A stretch of 64,000 nucleotides of DNA from Zerene cesonia (Eukaryota > Arthropoda > Insecta > Lepidoptera > Pieridae): assembly GCF_012273895.1 (NCBI RefSeq), contig NC_052119.1, positions 9,152,705-9,216,704 on the forward strand. Direction: 5' to 3'. Positions 24,501 to 33,901 of the stretch are shown in pieces (the stretch's first letter is position 1; each line of letters opens with the position of its first letter). Under the pieces are notes generated by a model. That model saw only the letters and a program-made list of their open reading frames with translations. It did not search any database and had not been told where the DNA came from. The translations under genes were made by a program, and so were the position numbers.

Positions 24501-27500
24501 CTCGCCAGCCGCAGTAGCAACGCGCCAGCCAGCGTGCCGGAGCGGGTCGTGGCTTACACCCTCACCGTGTTCCTTATGGGCTGGTAATCTTTGTGAATTT
24601 ATTTGAATGAAGAATGTTCGGTGCGGTGGAGCTAGAATATGTTCCGTTACTTTCTAATGTTATATAGAGTTTGGATCCGGTTTTCGAAGTTAATTTTATA
24701 CTTTTTATGCCATAAGCGGACAACTCAGCTGGTGGTTCGCCGGATGGTAATATATCACCACTGCCCATGAACATTTGCAGAGGTAGTGCCTCTGCGAATG
24801 TTCTGCCCGCTTTTAAGGGGAAAGGCATAAGGAAATTATTGACGACTAGAGAGAAGGAATAGAATGGGAAGGGTGAGTAAAAGGAAACGGGATGCCCCAC
24901 TCAGCGTAGTACAGTACCATGCTGCAGTGCGAGCTGGCCCAATTCGTGCCAAAGCGTGCTCGGCTCCCATATATAACTAGAGACTTATAGTTTTATATGT
25001 TTCATGAAAAGCTATGAGCAATAAAGTATATACTTCTTTAGAAGAGGAAAAGAACCGGAACATTTCAAGGCGAATCAATTCATCAAATTGATCGAAATCA
25101 CGTTCATTGTTACAATACTACAAAATGAACCAGGTCAAAGGTCAAAGGTTGTTGATAGATCGTCCCGAAGAGTAAGGAAGGAATTCGATAAGACGGGATT
25201 ATTTGAGACCGAGGCGTCAGTGTGGATTATTGGAGACGTGGGTTACACCTTTCCATAGATTTAAACCTTTGGATGCGTTAAAATTACCATTCAACATTCT
25301 GATCAATATCAATTTATTTGAAGAATGCTCTCAGAAAACCATTTGATTTTATTTTTTATTGTTGTGTGCCAGTATTTCACAAAGAAAAAGTATTTATGTT
25401 TCAAGGATTACGATATTGAACACATTGAGGGTTTCAAAAACAAAATTGGAGAAAACCATTGAAAAACTGAAGAAATATAAAAAAAAACTGTAGCTATAAT
25501 CTTAAAGTCATTCCTATTATGCGTGTGTATGTGTGTGTGTGTGTTTGTGTGTGGTGTGTGTGTGATAAGTTTTAAATACAATTAATCCGTTTTATGTAAT
25601 TTTTTATATCAAAGAACTAGTTATTTATTGCGAAACATTATCACATTACTATATACATTATACAGTTAACATCAAAGGTGCTCTGAACGACCTTTGACGC
25701 ATAATTAAATTTGTTAGCAGCGCGCAACATACCGACATTTTTGCCTAACTCCTTCCGTAATTGGGACATTCCCCGGGGGATCATTGAACATTCTATTTTC
25801 GTTGTAGGTTGACTATTTGCTTCATAACGAACGTCTGGAAAGTTTTCGGATGTCATTTTTAATTGTTTCCTTGCTAAATTAACTTGAATATCAACGCAGA
25901 TTCGATTTTAATTTCGACTTTGTTATAAAAATTTAGTGTGAAATCGAGTTTAAGGATTGAATTTATATACTAGTTGTGTCTAGCGGTTACACTCACCACA
26001 TACAATATGATCTTACGGTCCTTTTTCCATGGAATATCTAACACTGAAAGAATTTTTCAAGTCAGGCCAGTTCCTCTTTATAGTGAAAAAATTGTAATAA
26101 AAAAATTGTCATAAGAATTAAATTGACACCTTTTTATAGCAAATTTTTTATATAACTTATACATGTAGCAAAATATTTTAAACAATCCTCGGCCACATTG
26201 AATGCTCTCTTATTATAAATCAAGCTCTCTGTATTAAATGAATAGATTATAGACGATTAATAATGTGCTTCTATACATTATTAATCGTTCAACTAAACAC
26301 GAAAACTTAAATAATGAACGCATTACTAATATCTAGTTCGGCGATAATTGAATTCTCCAACTCGATTACTATTTGCACTAGACCTCGCATTGCTAAGTTT
26401 GAAGCTCGAATTTGAATACTCCATTGACAAGACAATCTCATCGCCTGCTAGGGAAGGAGTATTACGGAATATAATAATATCCCTATTGGTCCATGTCCGG
26501 TGCAATGAGCACCTGACACCTTAGTCAGCAATTTTGTATGTCGCGCGTGGCATTCGACCAAAAAACATAGTAGTCCACTAAACAGCCTAACATCCGCGAC
26601 GAGTAACATTTAATAAAAGTTTAGTAGTATATTTAACATATTAAAATAGCAACAAAAAAAACTAGTGTAGATTCTATAATTCTTTTATTTTAACAAAACT
26701 TAAATCCCTCGAACACTAGTAACGTAACCCTATATCTTAAAACGCCGTACAGTCCATGTACAGTATCCAACTATTTAAAATCACACTTTTCTTTAATAGT
26801 CCAAGCTCTGATTAAACAGCCTGAATCCAGCCGAGTCTTCTTAACAACGGCGTACAGCGTATCGTTTCAAAAAAATTAATTAGAAAACAGTTTTTGAAAC
26901 TCCAAAAGATAGTTTTATGTTTCTTTTCTGATCAGTTCTCATAACTGCCTTCGATTTATTATTAAATATCGATAAATGCCAGAACAGCTATAAGAATTAG
27001 TAATGCTATTAAAAACCTAACATTTGTTATTTACCTTCAGTAAAATATTCCACTCGAGTTTTAGTTACCCTCGTGGGGGTTGTTCAATTGGGTCACGTTC
27101 TTAGGTTATTCCATCCTTATCCGTACAGTAGTTCGGAGAGAGTTATAGTCAGAAAAGTACCGCGTTTATTAACATAAGTGATAAGTGACTACGTGTTCTT
27201 ATACAGTTAAATTAAAACGTCGCTGTTATAAAATTGTTGATGCTGTTAATAAAACTGTCATGAAATTCAATTTGCTGAAACCATGATATTATAAGTCAAG
27301 AAATAAATCAGGCGAGCAGCGAGATGCTGGAGGAACCAGCCCGAACTACATACGCCATGTTGTTAAAAGCTCGGGACACTATTTAGGGTCGGGCGCTCGC
27401 ATGTTTTAATGTCGTTTTCATTATTACTATATCAATTCTTTATCCGTGAGTTTTCACAACCGACATATTTCTACCTTTACTATGAGATCAAGTATGGTGT

Positions 27501-30500
27501 CTCTTTATAAAGTGGTAATATAGAATAGGATTATTCCGAAAACTTAAAATTTTTTTTGGAAGTATCCGCTGATACAATGATCACAAACATTTTTAATAAA
27601 TAATCTATACTCGGAATTCGGAGCAAACACTTGCAGGAGAAGCAGAGTGAGCACGCATGTGCCGGCAAATACAAATGGAATTAGGGATGAGATTGAAGGA
27701 CAGGAACGACGGGCGGAAATTCATAACCCCGTACGAATATCCGCCCATCATTGGAAACGTAATATGTAAATTTGTTATCATGAGGACTGGAATGTTTTGC
27801 TAGGAGATAACGTTTTCATTTGTTGTCTTTTTGTAGTGCGAACTCACGTAATTCAATGTTATATCCTTAGTGAGCTTTTCTATATATATATTATGCATTA
27901 ATTTCAGCTTCTACTGAATTTTCAATTTATTTAGTACTTTTAAACATTGCAGACAACATCACAGTATCTCTTTGTAATATATATTGGTTTTTACTTTTAA
28001 ATACATTTACATATCTTTTAAAAATAGTAATTAGAATTCTTATGACATTTTATGCCATAAATAGTTTGTGTATGAACTTTGAGGGGACGTTCGTACTAAT
28101 TATTGTTCTAAATCTAACCTGGATATCACTAATATGGAAAAGAAAGAGTATCATTAAAAAAAAAAATTCCTCGCATTAATATATAATTAATTTTCCCAGG
28201 TTTGCATTTGGTAACTACTGGACCCTTGGGATCATGTGGCCGGACTACGCGCCAACATTATTCGAGCCCAACCAGTGGTGCCATCGCACTCTCTATGTGT
28301 TTGCGCTGACGCAGCTCGCAGTGGTCTGGGGTGTGGTGGCTCTAATGCTACTTCTTCTGTTGTCTCTTGTTGTGTGTCAGGTATGTATCAGGCCTATTTC
28401 CTTCTCGTCACCCGTCCCACTCCATTCCTTCTTTCCTGTCATGATTCCGTTCCTTTTCCCTTCCCCACTAAAAGCGGACAGCGCTTTCGCAGAGGCACTA
28501 CCTTTGCGAATGTTCATGGGCGGTGGTGATCGTTTACCATCGGGCGAACCACCAGCTCAGTTGCCCGCTATGACGTAAAAAAAAATCAAGACATTAACAT
28601 AAATTGTATTTGATGGTATTGGTTTAAACCGGGTGAAAATCCAGTTTATTGGATCTCTGTTCATTGAAGGATGTTACAAATTTCAAAAACTTCTTTATAT
28701 ATGACTTCACAGTAATCCAAGTTCGGCATCCAGGGGCATTTAAAAAGAATGTGACAAAAAAGAGAGTTTAGAGTTTGTCGGATTTTATTTTTTTTCAAAT
28801 AAAAATATATTTCCACTATTGGCATTCCCTAAATTTACTTGGTCACGACGTATCTCCCCCAGAACTATTGTCTTTTCGCAATTCGTGTTGGTGCATTGTG
28901 CATTTAATTTTCTCTCTCTCTCTCATCATCAATATCTCCAACTCACTCTCTCACCGTGTCCCCCAGGTATTCGGGTGCGGGTGGCTGGGCCCAGCGCGCT
29001 ACAAGTAGCAGCGGCGCAGCGTGGTGCTGGAGCTGTGGCACCGCAACATCAACAACACGATGGACGTGGCGGGCGCGCTGCTGCCCTTCGCGCAAGCCGC
29101 CCGACCCGACCTCGCCGTGCATGTGCAGGAGGTACATGGTTATTACATCACTATCACTACCACTATCACTATCACTATCACTATCACTATCACTATCACT
29201 ATCACTATCACTATCACTATCACTATCACTATCACTATCACTATCACTATCACTATCACTATCACTATCGCTATCGCTATCACTATCACTATCACTATCA
29301 CCATCATTATCACTATCACTATCACTGTCACTATCACTATCATAAAGTCATTCAGTAACTGCCGCGCTTAACGTCGGTACTAAGAATATTTAACCGAGGA
29401 TATTGTAGCTTATATTGCTATATCCTTTTATCGATGTATTAAACAATACATAGATGACATTATTATTATGAATAACATGACTGTTTTTTTTAATTCGGTT
29501 TTTAACTTTTTTTCTAAAAGTATTTGAGTAACCTAAGAGACAGATCGCAGAATTTATTTAATGTATTATCTATAGTCATAGATAGTAAATACAAGTATCA
29601 ATTCTGTTTTTCTATAGTTCTAAGTAATTATTTTTTTAATCACTACATAGTATATAGCAAAGTCGCTTCCGACTGTATTTATGTATGCTTAGATCTTTAA
29701 AACTACGCAACGGATTATAATGGGGTTTTAATTAATAGATAGATTGATTTAAGAGGAAGGATAATATGTATAATACATCTATTAAACTACACCAAATTTA
29801 ATGCGTGCGAAGCCGCTGGCAAAAGCTAGTTATTCAGAAATAGATTAATTTCGCAAATATAATTATTTGAGACATAACGTTTAGGGCCGATTTATTATTG
29901 TTTTTGTTTTTATCCTTTAATATATTATTTGACATTATGACTAACAGATAAGCTAACGAGACCATAATAATATGTGGAACCATATAATTGTAAGAGTTAT
30001 GTCGGTTTTACCACTAATGGCCACCCAGTGGTCGAAATTCGGCCATAATCATAAACATAAGAATATAATGCGTTTGTGTCAAATGCACGGAAGTCTGCGT
30101 AATGTATTTTTGTTGATTTTTTTGTGCTTTTCATACACTATTTAAGAAACATAGAAATAATAAGTTTTTAAAATTGAATACTTGTATGGACGACGCGCAA
30201 TTTTCTTTAAAAGGGCACTAAGTTTTTTACTTTACTAATAATTAATATGTAAATGATTAATTCTGAAGTCTATAGCCGTGATTCATTTATATTATTATTT
30301 TTCACTGTTTAAATTAACCTAACATGCTATATCGTTGTAATCATAATCCTACTATCCCACTATAATCCTACTAATATTATAAATGCGAAAGTTTGTAAGG
30401 CTGTGTGTGTGTTTGTGGCTCTTTCACGCAAACACTACAAAACCAATTGCAATGAAATTTGGTACGTAGACAGCTGGACAACTGGAATAACATATAGGCA

Positions 30501-30917
30501 ACTTTAAACATTTTTATCCCATTATCCTATGGGATACGGACTTTCGCGGATGAAACCGCGGGGCGCAGCTAGTTCTTTAATATTTTTAAAATCCTTGACT
30601 GATAAATCACAATGTAGTAATTTTCTGTAGTTAATGGTACAAAAAATCAGCATACTGAGCAAGATATACGAAAATTTTTATCCCTGTTCTTTGTTGTAAT
30701 TATAACTTATAGTCTTTTGTCATTCCACCGAATTTGACCTACATCACAGATTCAATAAGCTAGAACTATTATTCATTTACGAGGGTCATTAATCAATGCA
30801 AATCCGCAGGTACTAACTCAAGCGGACGGTGAGAAGCCGAAAATACCCCAGATCAACGAGCCTCAAGATGACGATGAGCCAGCAAGCCCGAAAGACAGGA
30901 AGAAGGCTGCAGCTTGA
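17713..30917 (+). CDS. TMEM272-like four-pass membrane protein, 8 coding exons
   Basis: Seen: joining 17713-18544, 18661-18761, 19156-19342, 20883-20942, 24394-24583, 28200-28380, 28967-29131 and 30810-30917 gives one frame with GT/AG at every intron. Residues 1-311 are rich in Ser, Arg and Pro, with about 14 R-S/T-P-R-x-S-L-x-P-D/E repeats. Helices lie near residues 374-394, 407-429, 445-466 and 487-515. Between and around them are YIRDCP, PVYMVVGG, FGNYW and WCHRTLYVFA. Known: this spacing and these motifs match the TMEM272 family of small four-pass proteins, whose function is poorly known. Inferred: integral membrane protein with a phosphorylatable cytoplasmic N-terminus. The ATG at 17713 is chosen because it is the first in frame after an in-frame TAG at 17692 and has A at -3. 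Odd: a TAG at 29006 ends the frame at 530 residues, although an open frame continues to TGA at 30915 (607 codon positions counting the TAG). The family name is from memory of the motifs, not a search. Confidence 0.75.
18661..18761 (+). CDS. Coding exon 2 of TMEM272-like gene
   Basis: 101 bases between an AG at 18659-18660 and a GTACGT donor at 18762. It completes Asn278 (a|at) and encodes residues 279-311, a further basic, Ser-rich linker with GRSVSPYK and SRRASSS, both plausible kinase sites. An alternative AG at 18619-18620 would run into a stop after four codons, so this acceptor is preferred. Intron 1 upstream is only 116 bp. Confidence 0.75.
19156..19342 (+). CDS. Coding exon 3 of TMEM272-like gene
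   Basis: 187 bases, phase 0 in and phase 1 out, between an AG at 19154-19155 and GTGAGT at 19343. It encodes residues 312-373: a charged start (GDEQRRLCGEHAKYSDR), then a Gly-rich stretch (TGLGLGVGLTTYGSVAY) and a juxtamembrane part ending FVCRAAKIMNRT. This links the disordered N-terminus to the first helix. Confidence 0.8.
19375..19954. mobile_element. Non-autonomous TA-flanked inverted-repeat transposon (pogo/Tc1-mariner-like)
   Basis: The left end reads CAGTGAAACCTGGTTAAGTG; the right end, reverse-complemented, reads CAGTAAAACTTGGTTAAGTG. Both ends abut TA (19373-19374 and 19955-19956), the target duplication typical of Tc1/mariner/pogo elements. No transposase frame is present in its 580 bp. 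A short motif around TAYAGAGGT recurs at least six times inside. It sits 32 bp after the exon 3 donor. Confidence 0.7.
20342..20506. repeat. Fold-back element with perfect 52-bp arms
   Basis: 20342-20393 is the exact reverse complement of 20455-20506, separated by a 61-base more GC-rich loop that includes GTGACCACGCTCGCTGTAAA. The bases just before it (20297-20341) resemble 5234-5279, so it is probably one end of a dispersed element rather than a lone hairpin. It lies in intron 3. Confidence 0.75.
20883..20942 (+). CDS. Coding exon 4: first transmembrane helix
   Basis: A 60-base exon (AG at 20881-20882, GTAAGG at 20943) encoding almost exactly one hydrophobic helix, residues 374-394: VMTVFLACLSTLPVIMLIM. 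Both flanks are phase 1, so skipping it would keep the frame and remove only this helix. Confidence 0.75.
23032..23177 (-). mobile_element. Lep1-type Helitron with internal deletion
   Basis: Both ends are present (CTAGCTGCGCCTCGC and AATATTAGTAGGA), but the middle is shortened to 146 bp. It lies in intron 4. Confidence 0.7.
24155..24371 (-). mobile_element. Helitron-like repeat abutting exon 5
   Basis: TAGCTGTCCACCCGCAGCTT at one end and ACGTTCGCATTTTAATATAA near the other. It ends 22 bp before the exon 5 start at 24394, so it covers the branch-point region. Confidence 0.45.
24394..24583 (+). CDS. Coding exon 5: second helix and start of third
   Basis: 190 bases from an AG at 24392-24393 to a GTAATC donor at 24584. 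It encodes residues 395-456 and two bases of Trp457. Motifs: YIRDCP at 397-402, then PVYMVVGGAAGGAGLCWLLW (helix 2), a Ser/Ala loop, and AYTLTVFLMG opening helix 3. The exon is strikingly GC-rich beside its AT-rich introns, which supports it as coding. It is the most family-diagnostic exon together with exon 6. Confidence 0.85.
24700..24970 (-). repeat. Poly(A)-tailed repeat in intron 5
   Basis: TATGCCATAAGCGGACAACT start, TATCACCACTGCCCATGAAC and a GCAGAGGTAGTGCCTCTGC hairpin, then GTGCTCGGCTCCCA. It lies about 115 bp after the exon 5 donor. Confidence 0.65.
25521..25563. repeat. GT-rich microsatellite in intron 5
   Basis: Imperfect GT repeat with interruptions (TATG, TTTG, GTGG). Confidence 0.85.
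25641..25856 (-). CDS. Small antisense ORF in intron 5, unrecognised
   Basis: A 71-codon ORF with ATG in a favourable AAAA context, on the opposite strand to the host gene within its 3.6-kb intron 5. The product begins MTSENFPDVRYEANSQ and contains PRGMSQLRKELGKN followed by VGMLRAANKFNYASKVV. It is mixed polar and charged, with no helix or signal peptide, and its composition is less AT-biased than the surrounding intron. I do not recognise the family. It could be a nested gene, one exon of a spliced gene, a retrocopy fragment or chance. Confidence 0.3.
   Translation of the reverse strand: MTSENFPDVRYEANSQPTTKIECSMIPRGMSQLRKELGKNVGMLRAANKFNYASKVVQSTFDVNCIMYIVM
25970..26076 (-). mobile_element. 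Helitron-like repeat fragment in intron 5
   Basis: CTAG at 25970, then AATATCTAACACTGAAAGAA, matching the core of the copy at 16777. Confidence 0.4.
28200..28380 (+). CDS. Coding exon 6: end of third helix and fourth helix
   Basis: 181 bases from an AG at 28198-28199 to GTATGT at 28381. It completes Trp457 (tg|g) and encodes 458-517. FAFGNYWTLGIMWPDY ends helix 3; PNQWCHRTLYVFALTQLAVV leads into a long Leu-rich helix 4 ending VVCQ. FGNYW and the WC..TLY.FA pattern are the family hallmarks I rely on most. Reading into the intron would add 66 codons made mostly of a poly(A)-tailed repeat, so intron retention would give an aberrant tail. Confidence 0.85.
28391..28585 (+). repeat. Poly(A)-tailed repeat in intron 6
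   Basis: Begins 10 bp after the exon 6 donor and ends CAGTTGCCCGCTATGACGT plus an A run (28577-28585). Same family as 24700, opposite orientation. Confidence 0.65.
28967..29131 (+). CDS. Coding exon 7 with an internal in-frame TAG
   Basis: 165 bases, phase 0 at both ends. The acceptor AG at 28965-28966 follows a long CT-rich tract; the donor is GTACAT at 29132. The first 13 codons read VFGCGWLGPARYK, then TAG at 29006-29008. The same frame continues for 41 codons (QRRSVVLELWHRN..., ...DLAVHVQE) with strongly G/C third positions, like exon 5. AG dinucleotides at 29007-29008 and 29010-29011 would both restart in phase 0 just after the stop, though with a poor pyrimidine tract close by. The normal end of the protein is therefore uncertain. 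Confidence 0.65.
29147..29342. repeat. Hexanucleotide microsatellite (CACTAT)n, about 32 units
   Basis: Nearly pure CACTAT array with a few interruptions (GCTATC, ACCATC, ACTGTC) toward its 3' end. It starts 15 bp after the exon 7 donor, in intron 7. Confidence 0.95.
29650..29829 (+). mobile_element. Helitron-like repeat in intron 7
   Basis: GCAAAGTCGCTTCCGACTGT near the start and GCGAAGCCGCTGGCAAAAGC immediately before a CTAG end; short, with no ORF. Confidence 0.45.
30366..30572 (+). mobile_element. Lep1-type Helitron, complete
   Basis: TCCTACTAATATTATAAATG to GCGGGGCGCAGCTAG, 207 bp, inserted in intron 7 about 240 bp before the last coding exon. Confidence 0.8.
30810..30917 (+). CDS. Last coding exon: charged C-terminal tail
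   Basis: AG at 30808-30809, then 35 codons and TGA at 30915-30917. The tail is hydrophilic: VLTQADGEKPKIPQINEP, an acidic DDDE patch, a Ser-Pro, then a basic KDRKK end. It joins exon 7 in phase 0. It is translated only if the TAG in exon 7 is read through or spliced out; otherwise it is 3' UTR. Its stop-free, charged, non-repetitive content favours real coding. Confidence 0.6.
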   Translation, partial: VLTQADGEKPKIPQINEPQDDDEPASPKDRKKAAA

Positions 30918-31323
30918 TGGTTATGAGTCGTGCTGCCAGGGAAGCACGTACATTTTGAGGCCTCGGATAAGATTTATTACTTCTAGACAATGATAGATAC
31001 ACAATTGTTCTCCTAGATTTATTAAGGAGGATTCCCCTGTACGTACGGGATTTAATCTATTTTAGACCTCGGTTCTAAGGTCATGAGGTAATATTTAAAT
31101 ACAAACATTGTATAAATCCTCTTCTTCATACGATTCGCTATTCAAATATTGAATGTTTTCTATTTTGTAAAGTTTAATTTTACGTTTCATATAGAATTAT
31201 CTTCTGAATATACAAGTATTTGCCTTTTATTCAAGAGCGTTTATCGAAAATTCAATGAATATTAATGTCTTTCATCATAATATCATTAATATTACTTATG
31301 GTATTCCTTCATAAATGGGAACA

Positions 31324-31329
31324 AATAAA
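31324..31329 (+). promoter_or_regulatory. Candidate poly(A) signal AATAAA
   Basis: First canonical hexamer after the gene's final stop, about 400 bases downstream. Confidence 0.35.
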
Positions 31330-31391
31330 GAAATTACTCTTCTCGAATAATTAATATTTAAAATAACACTGTCATATCAGATATTTATAAT

Positions 31392-31397
31392 AATAAA
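31392..31397 (+). promoter_or_regulatory. Candidate poly(A) signal AATAAA
   Basis: Second canonical hexamer in the presumed 3' UTR. Confidence 0.25.
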
Positions 31398-31617
31398 ACG
31401 GTTAGAAAATCTTACAAAACTGTTACTAAAGCTATTTTTTGTTATTGCTATTAATGCATTATGTAATTTTTTTTTTGGTCTGCCTTATTTTTTTATATCT
31501 GTGACTCAACCAACACAACTATAAATCTAATTATACTAAAAAATGGTGAGTATCTTAAACAACTCTTTTAATTATAAATGTTAATTTAACGTGATTGTAA
31601 CACAATATGTTTATGCG

Positions 31618-31623
31618 AATAAA
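31618..31623 (+). promoter_or_regulatory. Candidate poly(A) signal AATAAA
   Basis: Third hexamer, followed by a T-rich stretch at 31629-31634 that could act as a downstream element. Confidence 0.25.
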
Positions 31624-31640
31624 AATAAGTTTTTATCGCG

Positions 31641-33755
31641 TATTACAACGAAAATTTATTATACAATGTTAGAATAAGGATGCATTTTGAAAGCTAAAAG
31701 CTATATGTAAATATAATAGACACAGTAGATATTTATAGAAATATTAGAAATCAGTAACATATCTCAGAAGCATATTAATTATATTATAGATATTAATATA
31801 ATGTTTTATTTTTTAAGTGTTTTGCACCTTGTACTACTATATTTAAATGTGTGTTATTGTGTTTTGTTTACACATCTATTTATACATTAGGAACAAATTT
31901 TTAAACAATATTCATAAGTCTACCGTCGTTCATGTCATAAAAAATATATGTATGTTTATTAGTAAGTCTAGTTCCTTTGCCTTTCGTAAACAATATTGTG
32001 TGAAAATCGTTCTTGACTCGATATCTCTTGTCTAGGCGAGTTTCATAGTACTGGTATAGACGTCGGGGACGTTTCGTTTTCGCATTTGTTTGATTATTAT
32101 GCTTTTCTATTTTAGTAGGCCTGACTAAAGATAATCCGACATATCAATATATTAATTAGGTATACAATAATATGGAAAAATGTCTTTGGAAAATTATTTA
32201 CGATGACTAAAATCGGATCTTTGGATAACAAAATATATTGTATAAAAATTTGAACCTATTTTAAAAATGCGTGGATCTGGCTTTAATGGAATTATGTGAA
32301 TTACCTATATATTTTTGTATGTAAATGGTAATTATTAGGAAGAGCGTATATTTATGCTTTTAGATTCGAATTTGAAAAAAAGATATTTCATTTGTATAAT
32401 TATAATATATACATAAATAGGTATACAATAGCTTTCCTACAGTAACCGTGTTTTAGAAAGCGGAATCAATAAACAATTATAATTTTAATTCAAAGTATAA
32501 AAGCTGTGACAGGCTGAAATTACTGAAAAAATGTTTGAATATAAATTAATTATTTACATATTAAAATTGCTATCCGCGATCGAAATCATTTCATTTATTT
32601 TATAATAGTTAACAAATATATATAATGCATATTGTATAAGGAAATCTTCTTCATTCATACAACTGTATTTTTTACAATCATAAGGTACAGGGACGTTTAT
32701 TTTTTAAATCTCAGCTTTTTAGGCACAAAATCATTTAAGCTAATATTTCTAGAACTTTCTACTATATACTTAAGACTTCTTTTAAAACACTGCCTATGCA
32801 AATTATTTATATCACGCAAAAGGATAAAAAAATCGATGAATCTCTTACGTAGCACCGTCTACCTATATTGATACATGCGACCTACCTCGAACTTTTCACA
32901 CGTTAAAAAAAAATACCATTTTTTATTCAATTGTTTACGTATCAAGCAGATAGACAGTACACCTTAATCACACTATCAAGTCTAAGCAAATAAGCATATA
33001 AGCAAATGCTCTTAATATGATTAGGCTATTTAATTAAACCACACAACTTATAAATCATTTATATACTTGAAAAACAATTGCTAAATTTTGGACAATAGTA
33101 AGTCAAATAAAAACCAAAATAAAACCTATGTTATAAATAAATAATACAATTTACTACCAACGACGTCATCTTACTATGTTGCTGTTTTTTATTCATTTAC
33201 GTATTCATTATTCTACAACAAACACAAAAAATCAGTCGATCGGTTTCGGACCGAAGTTAGTTGAAAATAAAACACACAAAAACTACTGTATATCAAAATA
33301 AATTGTACAAATAACTCAAAGCAATCTCATTTCACTTAATTCGGTTATTATATCTTAAACTTTAGAACAGTCAACCTATTGCCTAAATATTTATCCATTA
33401 AAAAAAAACAATATAAACTATTGCCTTCATTATATTCATAAAAAAACATACACCACGTCAATCAGCAACAATTTAACATGTAAACACAGCTCTGCTATAA
33501 GCGTAAAAATGTAAGCAATTTTGGTGATCGAAAATCGATTGGGCAACATTGTTAACAACACAAAAGTAGGGCAGAGAGCCCTCCTGTATTGGTTTTAGCT
33601 GACTTACAAATGAATATCGAAATATACCTCATATATAATTCTTTCTGAAGTAATCACCTAACCAATCTCATACTATAATTCTTTATATATGGCTTTTATG
33701 TATGGCTAACTAATAAAATTAGTGAAATTTCCAAACAACAGCTATTCAATTACTT
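31641..33755. other. Very AT-rich intergenic sequence
   Basis: No gene or recognised element. Confidence 0.5.
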
Positions 33756-33765
33756 ATTCTTGGAA

Positions 33766-33900
33766 GCTTCATCATCATCAGCCTATGCGTTCCCACTGCG
33801 GGGACATAGGCCTCCTATGAGGGTTCAGGCCATAATCCACCACGCCGGCCAAGTGCGGGTTGGCAGATGTCACATGTCGTCGAACTTTTTGATTCTTGGA
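33766..33900 (-). mobile_element. 5'-truncated SINE copy
   Basis: Reverse-complement match to the last roughly 130 bp of the same SINE, with the tail appearing here as CATCATCATCAG. The truncation falls at ATTCTTGGA, which is also present in the other flank (33756-33765). Confidence 0.75.
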
Positions 33901-33901
33901 A

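Larger units (their letters stand above)
24584..28199 (+). other. Intron 5 of the TMEM272-like gene
   Basis: 3616 bp with a poly(A)-tailed repeat, a GT microsatellite, a Helitron-like fragment and the antisense ORF at 25641-25856. A less AT-rich patch at 27300-27400 and 27640-27760 is unexplained. Confidence 0.6.
30918..31640 (+). other. Probable 3' UTR of the TMEM272-like gene
   Basis: AT-rich sequence after the last stop, with no repeat that I recognise. It holds three AATAAA hexamers; the true cleavage site cannot be fixed from sequence alone. Confidence 0.4.

Noticed and set aside
24574..24900. 108-codon - strand frame
   Set aside because: It lies mainly in the poly(A)-tailed repeat in intron 5.
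29143..29345. Long open frames on both strands through the hexanucleotide array
   Set aside because: A six-base repeat without a stop stays open in every frame; the peptides are simple dipeptide repeats.
28819..29358. Frames in other phases through exon 7
   Set aside because: They do not agree with the phase set by exon 6 and continue into the hexamer array.
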